DNA from: Terfezia claveryi
Taxonomy: Eukaryota > Ascomycota > Pezizomycetes > Pezizales > Pezizaceae
Direction of reading: 5' to 3'
Assembly (NCBI GenBank): GCA_015179025.1
Contig: WHUX01000080.1
Span: 176,429 to 240,428 of the forward strand
DNA: 64,000 nt
A program made the position numbers and the translations under genes. Position 1 is the stretch's first letter, and each line of letters begins with the position of its first letter. Of this stretch, positions 22,575-33,403 are shown one piece after another. The notes beneath the pieces were generated by a model. That model searched no databases, was not told the origin of the DNA, and saw only the letters and a list, made by a program, of their open reading frames with translations.

Positions 22575-23094
22575 TGTAACGACGACTCTGGGGACAAGGC
22601 GACCAAGGAGTACGCCGAGGCAAGGGCAGGGCTAGGGCAACACACACGTAGGAACACTACGTGTGTGACTAGGGGAAGGCTGGGACGGGGGGCAAGGGCA
22701 AGAGGCAAGAGAGGCAGATGGCAAGGGGCACGAGACACGCGGAGGCAGTTGCCGCGTGTGTCGGAGGGGGGCAGCTGTGCTGCAGAGTTATTCACGGGAC
22801 AAGGCAAGACGAGGGGGTGTACAAGGGGGTACACCTTCGCGGAGAGAGGCAAGGTCTGTATTAGGATACAAGACGTTGGATAGGGATCCAACGAGAGGGC
22901 GGAGAGAGCGCACTATATATACAGGCTTCCTTCCTGGCTGGCCAAGGCCACCGGAAGGATTAAGGTTTCCCGAGACCCCTTATCTCGGGAGTCGAGATAA
23001 CAATGATATTTAACAGGAAATACCAACAATAACGAGAGTCGGGCGGAATCCCGCCTGACTGTCAAAACTAGGCTAGGAGGGGACGGTTGTGACA
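22575..23094 (-). repeat. 5' LTR of element D
   Basis: On the minus strand it runs TGTCACAACCGTCC to GTTACA (520 bp) and borders CTACGTTGGATC, the same post-LTR sequence as element C. An inverted repeat at 23034-23063 (arms GAGAGTCGGGCGG and CCGCCTGACTGTC) is absent from the LTRs of C. Confidence 0.9.
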
Positions 23095-23666
23095 ATTCTC
23101 AGTATTGTTTTAACACTTGAACAGATCTGTTCAAGTGTCATTGTTATTTTTATTGCTTATTGTTATTTCTCTTCATTCCTGTTTGAGAGTCGGACAGATT
23201 CTTGTCCGACTCTCATTATTGTCACCATTGTCTTTGTCATCACCTGCGGCGCAGGTAATGGGTTATTGCTATCTTGCTTGGCTCCTGAGATAGGGGTTCC
23301 GGGAAGCTTATTCCATCCGTTGCCCTGAACTATATATATATAGCCCCTTGCCCTCGTACTGTCGTTGGATCCCCATCCAACGTCTTGTATGCTAATACAG
23401 ACATTGCCTCTCTCCACGAAGGTGTACCTCCCTTGTACAACCCCTCATCTTGTCTTGCCTCGTTGATCAACCCCGCAGCCCAGCTGCACTCTTATTTCCG
23501 TGTGCATCACACGCGGCACCAATTCCACGTGTCTCTCTCGCCTCTTGCCCTTGCCCCCGTCCCAGCCTTCCCCTAGTCACAAACGTAGCGTTCCTACGTG
23601 TGCGACCCCCTTGCCCACTGCCCAGGTGTACCCCTTGGTCGCCTTATCCACCGAAGCTCTTGTTAC
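23095..23666 (+). repeat. LTR of element E, right segment
   Basis: It continues the LTR begun at 9359 after element D and ends CTTGTTACA. It holds three palindromes: 23113-23138 (perfect, 26 bp), 23184-23215 (13-bp perfect arms, 6-base loop) and 23239-23259 (P1 type). Downstream blocks match the LTRs of C and D. Confidence 0.85.
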
Positions 23667-24180
23667 ACTTGAAAAGACAAGCTGCCCTCCCCCCACCCTG
23701 TATATATCTAGTGCGTTTGTTTTCTGCGTTCTTAGGCCATAGCCATGAGGCTGCATACCACTCTTGTATGTAATTTAAAAAATACAAAAAGAATTAAAAA
23801 AAAAAAAATATACCTGTTCACTAGCCTTGTCCTCCTTGTACCTAAGTATCCTATATAACTATCACCTGCGTCGCAGGTGATACTTAGACCTCTCTCGCTC
23901 TCGGTGTAGCTCAGACTACCTTGTCCCTCCTTGACTCCGGTTTCACCCAAGTCCTCCATATCCCTAACCTTCCATCACCTGCGATGCAGGTGATACTCAG
24001 ATCAATTCCCAACATCGGTCCAGTCGACACCCGAACAGAATCCTGCCCGAGTGTTGCCTTAACACGCATTCCCCATTACCTGTGACGCAGGTGATACTCG
24101 AACCAGTCTATAACTTGCACCCTTCCCTCCATCACCTGTGACGCAGGTGATACCAAGATCAGTTCTCAACATAGACTTAA
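23667..24180 (+). repeat. LTR-A-like sequence with repeated palindromes
   Basis: GTGTAGCTCAGACTACCT and neighbouring words match LTR-A read on its minus strand. P1-type palindromes occur at 23861, 23974, 24075 and 24132, and another inverted repeat at 24027-24054 (arms ACACCCGAACAG and CTGCCCGAGTGT). An A-rich run lies at 23776-23813. No gene is seen. Confidence 0.6.
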
Positions 24181-24273
24181 ACTTAGTTTAAAAATTCCTT
24201 AGACTTTAAATATTTACAATCATCCAGTATAGTAAATCTTTATATATTAGATAAAGTATATTGTAAACCTCCC

Positions 24274-25051
24274 TCAAGTACAAAAAATAAGCTCTTGCAA
24301 TCCAGTTGCAATTCCATTAATAAACTTTCCTCTATTATATCCAAGTTCTTCAAATACTGAATTGAAGATAGCTTATCAAATCCTTATTGCAAAACTCATG
24401 TATACTATAGTTGGTACTTGCCCAGATCTTGTCTTTACTATTGCCATTCGGGCAAAATTCACCGCTGCACCTACCCCTTACCATATAGAAATTTGCAAGC
24501 CGGTCTTAAGATATCTCAAGAGAACACGTTCTCATGGTCTCTTATTTTCTAATAAGTTACTCTGTATTGGATATACAGACTCTGACCATGGTGGAGATAA
24601 GAACAACCGAAAATCTACATGTAGGTATGTATTTACTTTCACTGGTGCAACTATCAGTTGGAAATCTCGCCAGCAATCTGTTGTTGAACTCTCGACAACC
24701 GAAGTAGAATATATAGCAGCTACCGAAGCCTGCAAAGAACTTATCTGGTTGAATCATCTACTCCAAGATATTTCGATTCCATGTCTTCTTGGTGATATTA
24801 CTTCTGGACCTCTGCTTCTATACATCGATAGTCAAGCTGCTCTTGCACTTGCGAAGAATCCTACACATCACAACCGCACTAAGCATATCAATATCCGTTA
24901 TCATTTTATTAGATCAGAGACTGAAGCGGGCTCTATCAATCTCCAGTCTATCGGTACTAAAGACAATGTAGCGGACATTTTTACTAAGGCTTTACCAAAG
25001 GCCACATTTGAAGCGCATCGGTCTAGAATGGGAATTTCTATTTTTTCTTGA
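24274..25051 (+). pseudogene. Copia RT C-terminus and RNase H (fragment)
   Basis: The open frame includes YQILIAKLMYTIVGTCPDL (end of RT), DSDHGGDKNNRKSTCRYVF, the RNase H block ELSTTEVEYIAATEACKE, and RTKHINIRYHFIR with VADIFTKALP at the C-terminus. These are diagnostic of Ty1/copia. Coding similarity starts upstream of the first Met, near 24274, so the segment is a 5'-truncated piece rather than a gene. No stop interrupts the surviving 230 codons. A copia RNase H would remove RNA from cDNA hybrids. Confidence 0.9.
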
Positions 25052-25266
25052 TATAACGAGTATTTGTTACTTCTATTATTTATTTCTGCTTAGATGTCCT
25101 GGCACTCTTTTATCCTAAGATTTTTCCCACCGGACTTTTATAGGTTTTAATGAGGCCAGTTGTTCTGTATCTAGTTGTTCTGTATCCAGTCATTCTGTAT
25201 TCAGTCATATGTATCAAGTATACATGCTCTTGCAACTGTGCCGACAGTATGCATCGCAAGGTGGAG

Positions 25267-25582
25267 TGTTGAAACAATATGCTTGTCGATCGGAAGATCA
25301 ATTTGATTGTTCCATATCTTCGTTCTTTATTAGTCTTTGTTCTGCATAATTTACCTTGTTCTGCACGCCTTCTTTGTTCGCAGCTATTCTTTGTTTGTTG
25401 TCTGCTATCGCTGTCTGCCGTCACTATTGTCTGATGTTGCTGCTCTCTGGTATTGTCTGCGCTCCTGCTCAGTGGTTTATTTGAACCACACAAAAGTACC
25501 GTCTGTATTGATATGATAACCTACATATACGATCAATCTCTTCCGCTGCATATGAACTCATTCTCACCGTAGTTTTACAACA
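25267..25582 (+). repeat. 3' LTR of the copia fragment
   Basis: It starts TGTTGAAAC after AAGGTGGAG and ends TTTTACAACA, with TGTTG/CAACA termini, 316 bp. Confidence 0.75.
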
Positions 25583-26329
25583 AAAGGCTAATCAACTTCG
25601 AAACACGGGATGGGTGCCACTGTGGTGTGATGCAGTTTATTCTTTCTCAAACACTAGTCTGGGGCTAGTGCAAGCCAGACTACTCAAACACAAGGCATAG
25701 CCTTCACGAGCGCCAAGGCTCTGATCACACTGACTAATCAAAGCTAAATAAGGATGGGGCTAATAAGCCCACACCTGTGAGACGTTATTGTTTGCAAGTA
25801 TTTTTGAGGCGTGACTTTCTTAAGTTCCCCACCACTTTTTGGCTTTTCGTTGCGTGTTTTCCCAAATGCGAGCCGTTATTATTTTTGTTTCCATCTGTTC
25901 CACTTGAGCGGCTTTTCTTCCATTTTCCCCTGCGAGAATTCTTTTGCATTTGGGGGACTCTCAGTCAGGCCCCCTACATAATGACAGCATGGGAGTGCCG
26001 CCTTTCTATTATTCTTTGCTTTCCGCCAGCTGGGCCTGGAACATTAATCCGGAATCCACCCGGGTTTCTATTTGATCCACATGGTCCCCTTACTGGGACC
26101 GAATAGGTAGGAGTAATGAGTATTAAGATAAAAAAAGATGTATACATTATTCTGAGCGGCTAAAGTTTGGAGAAAGGTCTTTATGATCCCCACACAGGAA
26201 GAAATGGAACCCCGAGGCAGCAGCGTAAGGTATTCGTGAGCTATAACAATATAAACCAGCTTGCCCGTAGGCATCAGGGTAGCCGCCTAATCTAGATCAT
26301 CCGGGCAGCAACCATTCGGGTTCGATAGT
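25583..26329. other. Non-coding stretch with inverted-repeat partners
   Basis: No convincing gene. A word at 25651-25674 (GGGGCTAGTGCAAGCCAGAC) recurs in reverse orientation near 30985-31008, and about 60 bp around 26040-26145 (core CCAGTAAGGGGACC) recurs in reverse at 29590-29690. The CCAAGGCTCTGATCACACTGA region resembles 42260-42285. Confidence 0.5.
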
Positions 26330-28089
26330 TTACGCATATGACACTTCGATTTTTCCAATTCCATGATAGACAGCGCCACGAGCGACCGCTTGCTCGCTGT
26401 TTGCTCCCATGGTTTGGTTAGCAAAGCCCAAGGGAATAGTGGCTCGTTCACCTACTAATATTGCACCCGTATCAACCTAATTCGACCGTTGTAGCTCTCT
26501 TCAAGGAATGTTTGAAGTTGATCGGCCACATATTTTGAGGCTCCGAACCCTCCAAGAAGAAAGACATACTGTCATAAATTTGTTAGTTCAGATTGCGCAA
26601 ATTGATGGACAGATTGTGACACCCACTTTGATCCTCCTGCCTTTCCACTCATCTAGTGCCACCTGTTCCTTCAGTAATTTCTTGACCTCGTTTAATGGCC
26701 CAGAAAAGGCATGCACCATGTCATCCCTCGTTATTACCAGATTTCCCTTGTTGATATTTGCTTCAGGGATTGTAACATTATGTTCGATATTGATAGTCCA
26801 TGAAAGTGGGGAAGTTTCTCCATTGAACCTAAGTTTGAAAGTTTCAAATTCTCGGTCCAAAGCCCGAAACAGGTCAGCATAAGCTTTGACTGACAATTCT
26901 TGGAGCCTAGAGATCATATTAGCTTTCCCTGAAAGCATTCAGTCCATACATTGGCTGACCTTTCCTTGCCGATACGTGCCTTTACCAACTCCCGAATTGC
27001 TTTGTTGACAAGAATAGAACCACAAAGAATTCCTCTTTGTGATATTAACTCTCCTCGAATTCGATGATTGTCGTCATCTTTAAGCCTTTCAAAGGAGACT
27101 AGATCCTAAACATTCATATCACTTGTTAGCAAGATACACTTGTAGAAATAGATATATTAGTAGTGCTTATACTCACAGATGTGCCCCCCCCACAATCTGC
27201 AACAATGAAACAATTCCCTTCCTAGGCAGTTTGTTAGACCTTTATGCAATGTGAGAACTCAATAGATGGAGGATTCATCAACTACCGGTACAGAGTAGAG
27301 AGAGGAAGAAAGCAGATATAGAAGTGCTGCATGGAGTTCTGCAATGGATTCCATAGTCGCCGTATCACTACTCGCGATTCCGGCATCTCGTGCAATCGCC
27401 AAGAGACTATTTCTTTGGTCATCGGTCCATGTCTATAGAAAACTTACGGTAAGCAAAATTTCTCCCCTATTTAACTTCACTCGTAGACATACCACTGGGA
27501 CTGTAAAGCAGTAGTGCATGGTTGGGGTACCGAAAATTTGAGTATTCCTGATCTTGATACATTCCAATATATGTTTGTGGAGGAAGTTAAGGTACGATTG
27601 GATAAGGGTCGCTGCGGTCCAGCCGAATGGGATATAAGTACCCAGTGATGAGATTTCTGCTCCGCTGCTCTGATCAACTAGTTCCAGTTCTGAATAGCCG
27701 CTAAATGCAAGCTTCATGAACTTTATTTTTCCCCCCCAAGCCTCTCTCTGGGCTTCGAAACCCCATTTCATGACAGTTCCTGTATTGCATAATTCACTCG
27801 GGATTTTGGGAACGGTCTTGCATGCAATATTAGCTTCCTTCATAGTATAAGGAGATAGTTCAGCCTCTTGCCTCATCATGGGAATAAAAATCATCACCAG
27901 GTGGCCTGACAGTTATTACACTGTGATGCTCATACAGGGAAGTAACCTGGAGAGTAACAGAGGTTAGTAAACAGAGAGCTGGAATATTCCTGGTATTGCT
28001 CATACTTGTTCCGATTCTTGGTTTACAAAAGTGAACGCAGCACCAGTGGCTACAGTCCCAAAATCTATACCGATAATAAGTCGAACCAT
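26330..28089 (-). pseudogene. Hsp70-like (HSPA12-type) ATPase gene, multi-exon, damaged
   Basis: Starting at the ATG 28087-28089 the first exon reads LIIGIDFGTVATGAAF, the first phosphate-binding motif of the Hsp70/actin fold. Later blocks follow the fungal Hsp70-like order: KWGFEAQREAW, FTVPV with an intron (GTATGT to CTATAG) before TWTDDQRN, then NCFIVADCGGGTS (second phosphate motif, near 27190), an intron (GTGAGT to TTTAG), DLVSFERL, GILCGSILVNKAIREL, VFLLGGFGASKYVADQL and QAVARGAVYHGIGK before a TAA at 26330-26332. In-frame stops near 27220-27260 and frame changes near 26935 and 26600 suggest it is decayed. Such proteins are chaperone-like ATPases expanded in fungi; substrates are unknown. 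Confidence 0.75.
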
Positions 28090-30451
28090 TGCTAGCAGGG
28101 TGGGGGCTGACAAGTTGGGCAAAAGATGGTAGAATAATATATTCTGAAGATTAGGAGGGATGACTCGAGCACTGTGATTTGGATTCAAAGATTCTTGCTT
28201 GCATCTATATATCCTGTTGTAACGTATACGTAGGCGAAGTGCGTGTTTGCACAAGTTGTGAACACTGGCACCCACAACATTTGCACAAAGGCGAGTAGCA
28301 ATGCAAACACCAATCCAGCATCCTGGGTCAACAATTGTAACATCCTTCAGTAGGTAATTGAGATTCCCCATCTACTGCGGGTCTATAGCGGTTTAGCACT
28401 CCCGAGACCTAGCGCATGAAACCAACTAGCGTTAGTCGGGTCTCGAGAAATTTGGAGCTACGTCCTCTACCGAATTTGATACGAGTCACAACTTCAGTGA
28501 AATGTAAATATAATCATTCGTTTGAGTGATTGGGCAGGACATTAGTGCATAGATAGCAACCATCTCTAAGATTGGTCTACAACCTAAGCCTTAGTTCGGT
28601 ACAGTACCATACTTCGGATCCATGATGACAACAAAGCTAGCCAGTTGCTACTAATTACCAAAGCAAGAGCACGGATCACTGAATAAGGCAATGACAATTG
28701 GCTATATCGGATGCTTGGGGTACCTACCCTCACGATAATTTAGGAAGTCCGCAGGTATATGCATAATGCACTTAGCAGTGATAGTGCTGTCTACAATGAT
28801 AATACGGATCCAGACAGGATCCAAAATACATGCAATTTCGGGCACCTTCAATACAATGAACTCCTGTGGATTATGGTGGAACTGCACAAGATGCCATCTG
28901 TGGCCAATGTTGTGAAGGATGCAAACAGGACCGCATGCGTACTTTGCTTGCTACCTATGCCTCAGAAGCCATATCAAGTTAGATTGAAATATCGGTTTGC
29001 AAGATTGAGTTTGGGCCCTACAAATCGGGTTACAGAGGTGGTGATACGGAACCCCCTTCTTTATTCTACCTTTATTCCCGACTAACATGTGCCTGTAGGA
29101 GCTCTGGAGTTGATTGGCCTACAGTGTTAGGTACGGCGTCCTGAAAGAGCTGAGAACATAATCTGAATTCTCACGTCTGTACGGTAGGGTTCAAGACGTT
29201 CAAGATAGCTTCAAGTTGTGATCATCGTCCCTGTCATGAACCGCTTCCCTGTTGTGATTCAGTTCCCTGTTGTGATCTGTTCAAGATAGCTTCAAGTTGT
29301 GATCAGCATCCATGTCATGAACTGCTTCCCCGTTGTGATCTGTTACACCCTCATATATAGTGAGCTGCTCCGATTTGGCTCTAGCTACCGGTACCTTTGT
29401 ACTCTCCAACGTAACCAAACCTATATGCAACAGCTAAGTAAATGTGATTGAAGTTTAGTTTTAAATGGGCAAACGCATTAGATTTTTTTCTTTTATGGGT
29501 AAATCATTTTTTGGATATCCCAATTCTAGCTTCTGACGAGCCCCAGCCTTTCTACCGGATATTTGCCTAACTCCTGGGCCAGTCCCTTCCTCTTCTTTTT
29601 TTTTTAGAATATTCATTACTCATAATCGGTACCAGTAAGGGGACCCTGATGAGCGACCCGGAAACCCAGGCATTCAGAACGCACATACCAAGGCCCATTT
29701 GGACTAGTCTCAGTATAAACTTCACTGGATAATCACCGGAAAACCTCCTTAGGACAAACCCATGCCCCTCGGCTGTTAGGAAATCTTGCATTTGCTTCAA
29801 TTATGGCACAATTCGAAACATTACCTATTGGCCGATGGAGCGTTATGAAGTACCACGGATACTCACTGTTATTTTGCAGAGTAAGATACCGTTCTCCCAA
29901 TAGTAATCTTAGGAAATCTACCTTAAGTTTGAATAGACTGCTACCTTATCCAAATAGGGCATCTGGAGCAAGCTACATACACATCGAGGATAGCCTCAGA
30001 TTCCTCTTCTTTAACATGATTCCTTATGTTGCATCCCGAATCAGATGTTCCTCTTGCCGTCTCGTGCTAGTCACAAGCGAGGTCTCGTGCGATACCTTCC
30101 CATGTTTGCACTTCCATCGACCAGTGTATATTCGGGAAGAATTTTACAGTTCACACATCAGGCCCATCGTTTGCTGTGCAAGTATATGCATAATGCCGCC
30201 TGGACAGGTATTGCGGGGTGCATGTAATTTGGATAGCTGACAGGGGCCTCGATCGAGACTAACAGGGGCCGAGTATTAGCACCACTCAAAAATAACCTAA
30301 CTGAACCACATGTAGTTTTCGAGCGCTTGATCCAACCCGCAATCTCCACAATTAAACTCTAGCAGGGGTTCTAATCATATGAGCAACTTGTTTCTGGAAG
30401 TCTTGCCAATATCGCTGCCGCAGCGAACCACTCGATTAAGATAATAGTCAA
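28090..30451. other. Long stretch without recognised genes
   Basis: Short open frames here (for example 28759-29085 and 29803-30240) match no family I recognise and lack clear context. A tandem duplication with period 81 bp covers 29198-29342 (GTTCAAGATAGCTTCAAGTT). About 60 bp at 29590-29690 is the inverted partner of 26040-26145. Confidence 0.5.
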
Positions 30452-30453
30452 TA

Positions 30454-31313
30454 GGGGTATTCAAAGTTAAATTTATACGCCGTATATTTCGAATATCTTG
30501 GCAACCGAAAAAACACTCGATTTTCGTTTTTACGAAAATCGCCACACAACCATTTATCCATGGTTTGACCATGGAAAAACCGTATATACGACCGAATAAC
30601 CCCGAATAAACGGAAAACTTTGGGAAATTTATTCACTCCACGCCAAGGCCCACAAAATCCCTGAGGGTCTCGTGACTTTGGAATACGCTAAGAGGTCACC
30701 ATGAGAACTTATGAATTTACTAAGACGGATCTCTTGTCACAACCCTGTCAACACGACCTTGATAGCTATAGCCAAAGACTCATGCCTCGTGTCAGTAACA
30801 AACGGAAGTTGGTGACATGGTACCGAGAAGGGTTAAAGGCAGCAGCTGACGATGCAGGCCAGGAAGAGATGGTTAAGGCCCTAGATGAAGCATTTGAGGG
30901 GCTAATAGAGGAGATCGGGGGTGGTGATGCCGACCTTCTGGAGGCTTAACTCACTTTTTGATTCAAGTTGGATGGTATACTCTGTAGTCTGGCTTGCACT
31001 AGCCCCTCCCCAGATACTACTGAAGGGGTTGCACTGTTGAATGGGCTTTGGCGCTGATCACCTTCATGACGGCAGTGCCAAGATTTCGCCAAAACCCCGC
31101 TACATAGCACTTACTTTAGCCGAACGTGGTATAGCGTCTTGGGACCCTGGTCGCATAAAGCCACCCCCGGTTACGTGACGAAAACGATTTCAATTACCCA
31201 TTTGTGCTACCAATTTATTCGGGTTTTTTGATAGGGTATTCAAAGCTTGGCCGTTTATTCGGGCGTAAAAAACGTACAAGGTTTTCAGCTAAAAAAAAAA
31301 CTTTGAATACCCC
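30454..31313. mobile_element. 860-bp TIR element, Harbinger-related, non-autonomous
   Basis: Termini are GGGGTATTCAAAGTT at 30454 and its reverse complement ending at 31313, flanked by TA on both sides. The same ends bound the 6.4-kb Harbinger-like element at 55830-62218. The right end has an additional inward copy (GGGTATTCAAAGCTTGGCC) about 80 bp from the terminus. It holds one 82-codon ORF but no transposase, so it would depend on an enzyme in trans. Confidence 0.75.
30701..30949 (+). CDS. 82-aa ORF carried inside the TIR element
   Basis: MRTYEFTKTDLL opens a frame with charged, helix-prone C-terminus (KALDEAFEGLIEEIGGGD). The ATG is in an acceptable context (GGTCACCATGAG). No recognised domain. 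It may be a captured exon or a small accessory protein of the element. Codon use is not AT-skewed like the surrounding repeats. Function unknown. Confidence 0.4.
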   Translation: MRTYEFTKTDLLSQPCQHDLDSYSQRLMPRVSNKRKLVTWYREGLKAAADDAGQEEMVKALDEAFEGLIEEIGGGDADLLEA

Positions 31314-31460
31314 TAATGCTTGGTTATGCCCAGGTGAGCTTTTACGTCACACAAACTGGGCTGCGATTGTTGTACGCTGTTACCACCCGAAGGTTGACCC
31401 TCGTAGCAATTAGTTTTCGTGTAACTGTCCCAACCTGTCGTGCTACTTTGGTTTTCAGTG

Positions 31461-31596
31461 AAAGAAATACACAGAACGAAGGCAGTCGCAACAGCTGCAA
31501 CCAGATTGTTGACGCCACCAACTGTTCCTGATATGGTCAGAAACACAAAGAAATATACAGAACGAAGGCAGTCGCAACAGCTGCAACCAGATTGTC
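31461..31596. repeat. Tandem duplication, period 86 bp
   Basis: A 50-bp block (GAACGAAGGCAGTCGCAACA and flanks) at 31461-31510 recurs at 31547-31596. Confidence 0.85.
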
Positions 31597-31784
31597 AGAG
31601 GCACAATCAATTCATGCACGTTGTGAATTCATTCTCAATTTGCCTTCCAACCTATAAACTCCATCTTACTGCACTGCTCAAGCTTACAGAGACGAAGTTG
31701 CAGATAAAATAGCCGCGACAGATCCATACTAGCAGCCTGCTACCTACTCCGTATTAGACAATTCCCTCAACCCGACTGAAGCCT

Positions 31785-33403
31785 ATGCACAGAAATAACG
31801 TGAGTGGAAATCCTGCCCAATCCACAGGACCTCATGATACTCCAACGATGCCCCAAACGAGATCACAGTCTATGAAGAAGGCTTCAGCCAATAAAAACAA
31901 GGTATTACTCAATAGCATACCATCCCTCAATTACATCAATGTTGTTGATATATATCAAACTCAGGAATCCGATTCCAGAGAGACTACACCGGCACTCCCA
32001 GGCCGTTCTGGTACTCATTCCTCAGCTGTATGTTTATCCAGTCTACTGTTCGGTGAGTTTAATAAGGCTAACAGAGTGATAGGAACTCTCAAGCACCCAC
32101 GACGAAGTCGACTTGCTTGGTATAATCACAGAATTCAAGAACTATATGGAAAAAGTGCAACATCGCATTGGTGGTCAACCCCATGAAAGTCGCTTAAAAA
32201 ACCTCGACACCCTTGGCCTGTTGCAGTTAGTCGGGCATATAACAGAAATTATGCAACATCGAGTGATCTCAGATTTGGAGGATGAGCAGCGTCAGTTAAA
32301 AGAGAAAATATGGGTCAGGGGGCAGAGAATATGGACCGGAGGTGACCCTGGCCTCCCATCAACGCCTGATGTGGATGAGTATACATTAATTCTAAAAAGC
32401 CCTTCTTCTATGATTACGTCTTTGATATTGGGATCTTATTGCTCCCCCGATGTTCAGTTGACAACCAGTCTACAGTGGACTATGTCCAATACTTGGGATG
32501 CAATTTGGCAAATGCTTCCAGAAGATGCTGACGGAATTCTGGCTCGTACGCAAGAGAACATCTATTTAGAGGCATTTAAGCCCTGCGATGTCCCAGATTT
32601 GGAAATTTACCTTCCATGGCTCATGATCTCAGCTACTGTGCTTCCTATTGCCTGGGACTTCGATCATTACACGATCAATTTCCTTGGCGATGATAGAATC
32701 CAGCAATGTGTGGCTCACCTACAAAAGTCTATTATTGATAATACCGACACAACGCGTGCGTGAAATACTTTTAAACCCTTTTTTCCCACTTATATGCTTC
32801 AGCTCTGGTTCAAGATACTGATAGAATGGCACACGGAACCCAGATACAGCGTATGATGTCCACCGTGTCAGGGCCTATGCAATGTTTGCCTTGAGAAACG
32901 ATTCCCAGCAATTCGAAACGGAGAGAGCGAAAAGAGTCGATGCACTTGCATGCACCCTTCATGATTACCTGAGGCCGCTTGGGATTATCGAGGGGTTGAG
33001 GTTGGAAGATGATCTACGAGGTATAATAAATTGCGCGGTAGCATCGGGGCTAGAGCTTGCCCAGTTTAAATGCTTTGGTGTAGCCCGGAGAAATGGATGT
33101 CGACCTGGAGATCTTTTCGATCCGCGCCTCATGATTGCTCAGTCAATAAGACCCGAGAGTGATGAGGAATCGGGACTGGTAAAAGCGGGTGCGAGGGTGG
33201 CCATTGTTTTGTCACCCCTATTTGTGCTAAAGACATACAAAATTTCTGGTCAACCTAATGATGTGGAAAATATGGAGGACAAACATCTCAGTAGACTCAC
33301 CCTACTGAAAGGGGTTGTCGTTTGTTACATCATGAAAGAAGGCAGGGATGGTGGAAAATCAGTGGAATTCCCCAGAATGGAGGAGGAGGAGGTAGTGATG
33401 TAA
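31785..33403 (+). CDS. Three-exon gene, unknown function, 491 aa
   Basis: Exon 1 is 31785-32027, exon 2 is 32083-32755, exon 3 is 32844-33403. Intron 1 (55 nt) has GTATGT, a GCTAAC branch point 10 bases before the acceptor region, and TAG, and it joins the frames exactly. Intron 2 (88 nt) uses GTGCGT and CCCAG and also keeps the frame; its acceptor is less certain. The summed length is divisible by three. The protein starts MHRNNVSGNPAQSTG, has a helical middle (DEVDLLGIITEFKNYMEKV) and an acidic end (MEEEEVVM). I do not recognise the family. No signal peptide or membrane segment is evident. It appears intact, so it is the best host gene candidate in this half of the window. Confidence 0.65.

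Larger units (their letters stand above)
9376..23094 (-). mobile_element. Element D: full-length gypsy chromovirus, interrupted
   Basis: The element has LTRs at both ends and a 5-bp target duplication ATTCT at 9371-9375 and 23095-23099. On the minus strand the order is 5' LTR (22575-23094), Gag, protease, RT, RNase H, integrase, chromodomain, polypurine tract and 3' LTR (9376-9884). It is split within RT by a solo LTR-B (12532-19675, duplication CAATA) that carries element C. It belongs to the same family as C, C-prime and E, and it is inserted in the LTR of E. Confidence 0.9.
24274..25582 (+). mobile_element. Ty1/copia element, 3' end
   Basis: The C-terminal RT/RNase H region is followed by a short spacer, a purine tract (AAGGTGGAG) and a 316-bp LTR. 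The 5' part is missing at the junction with LTR-A-like sequence. Confidence 0.85.

Noticed and set aside
28759..29085. 108-codon ORF
   Set aside because: No recognisable motif; not supported beyond being open.
29803..30240. 145-codon ORF
   Set aside because: No domain, no splice-consistent neighbours and no composition difference from flanking non-coding DNA.
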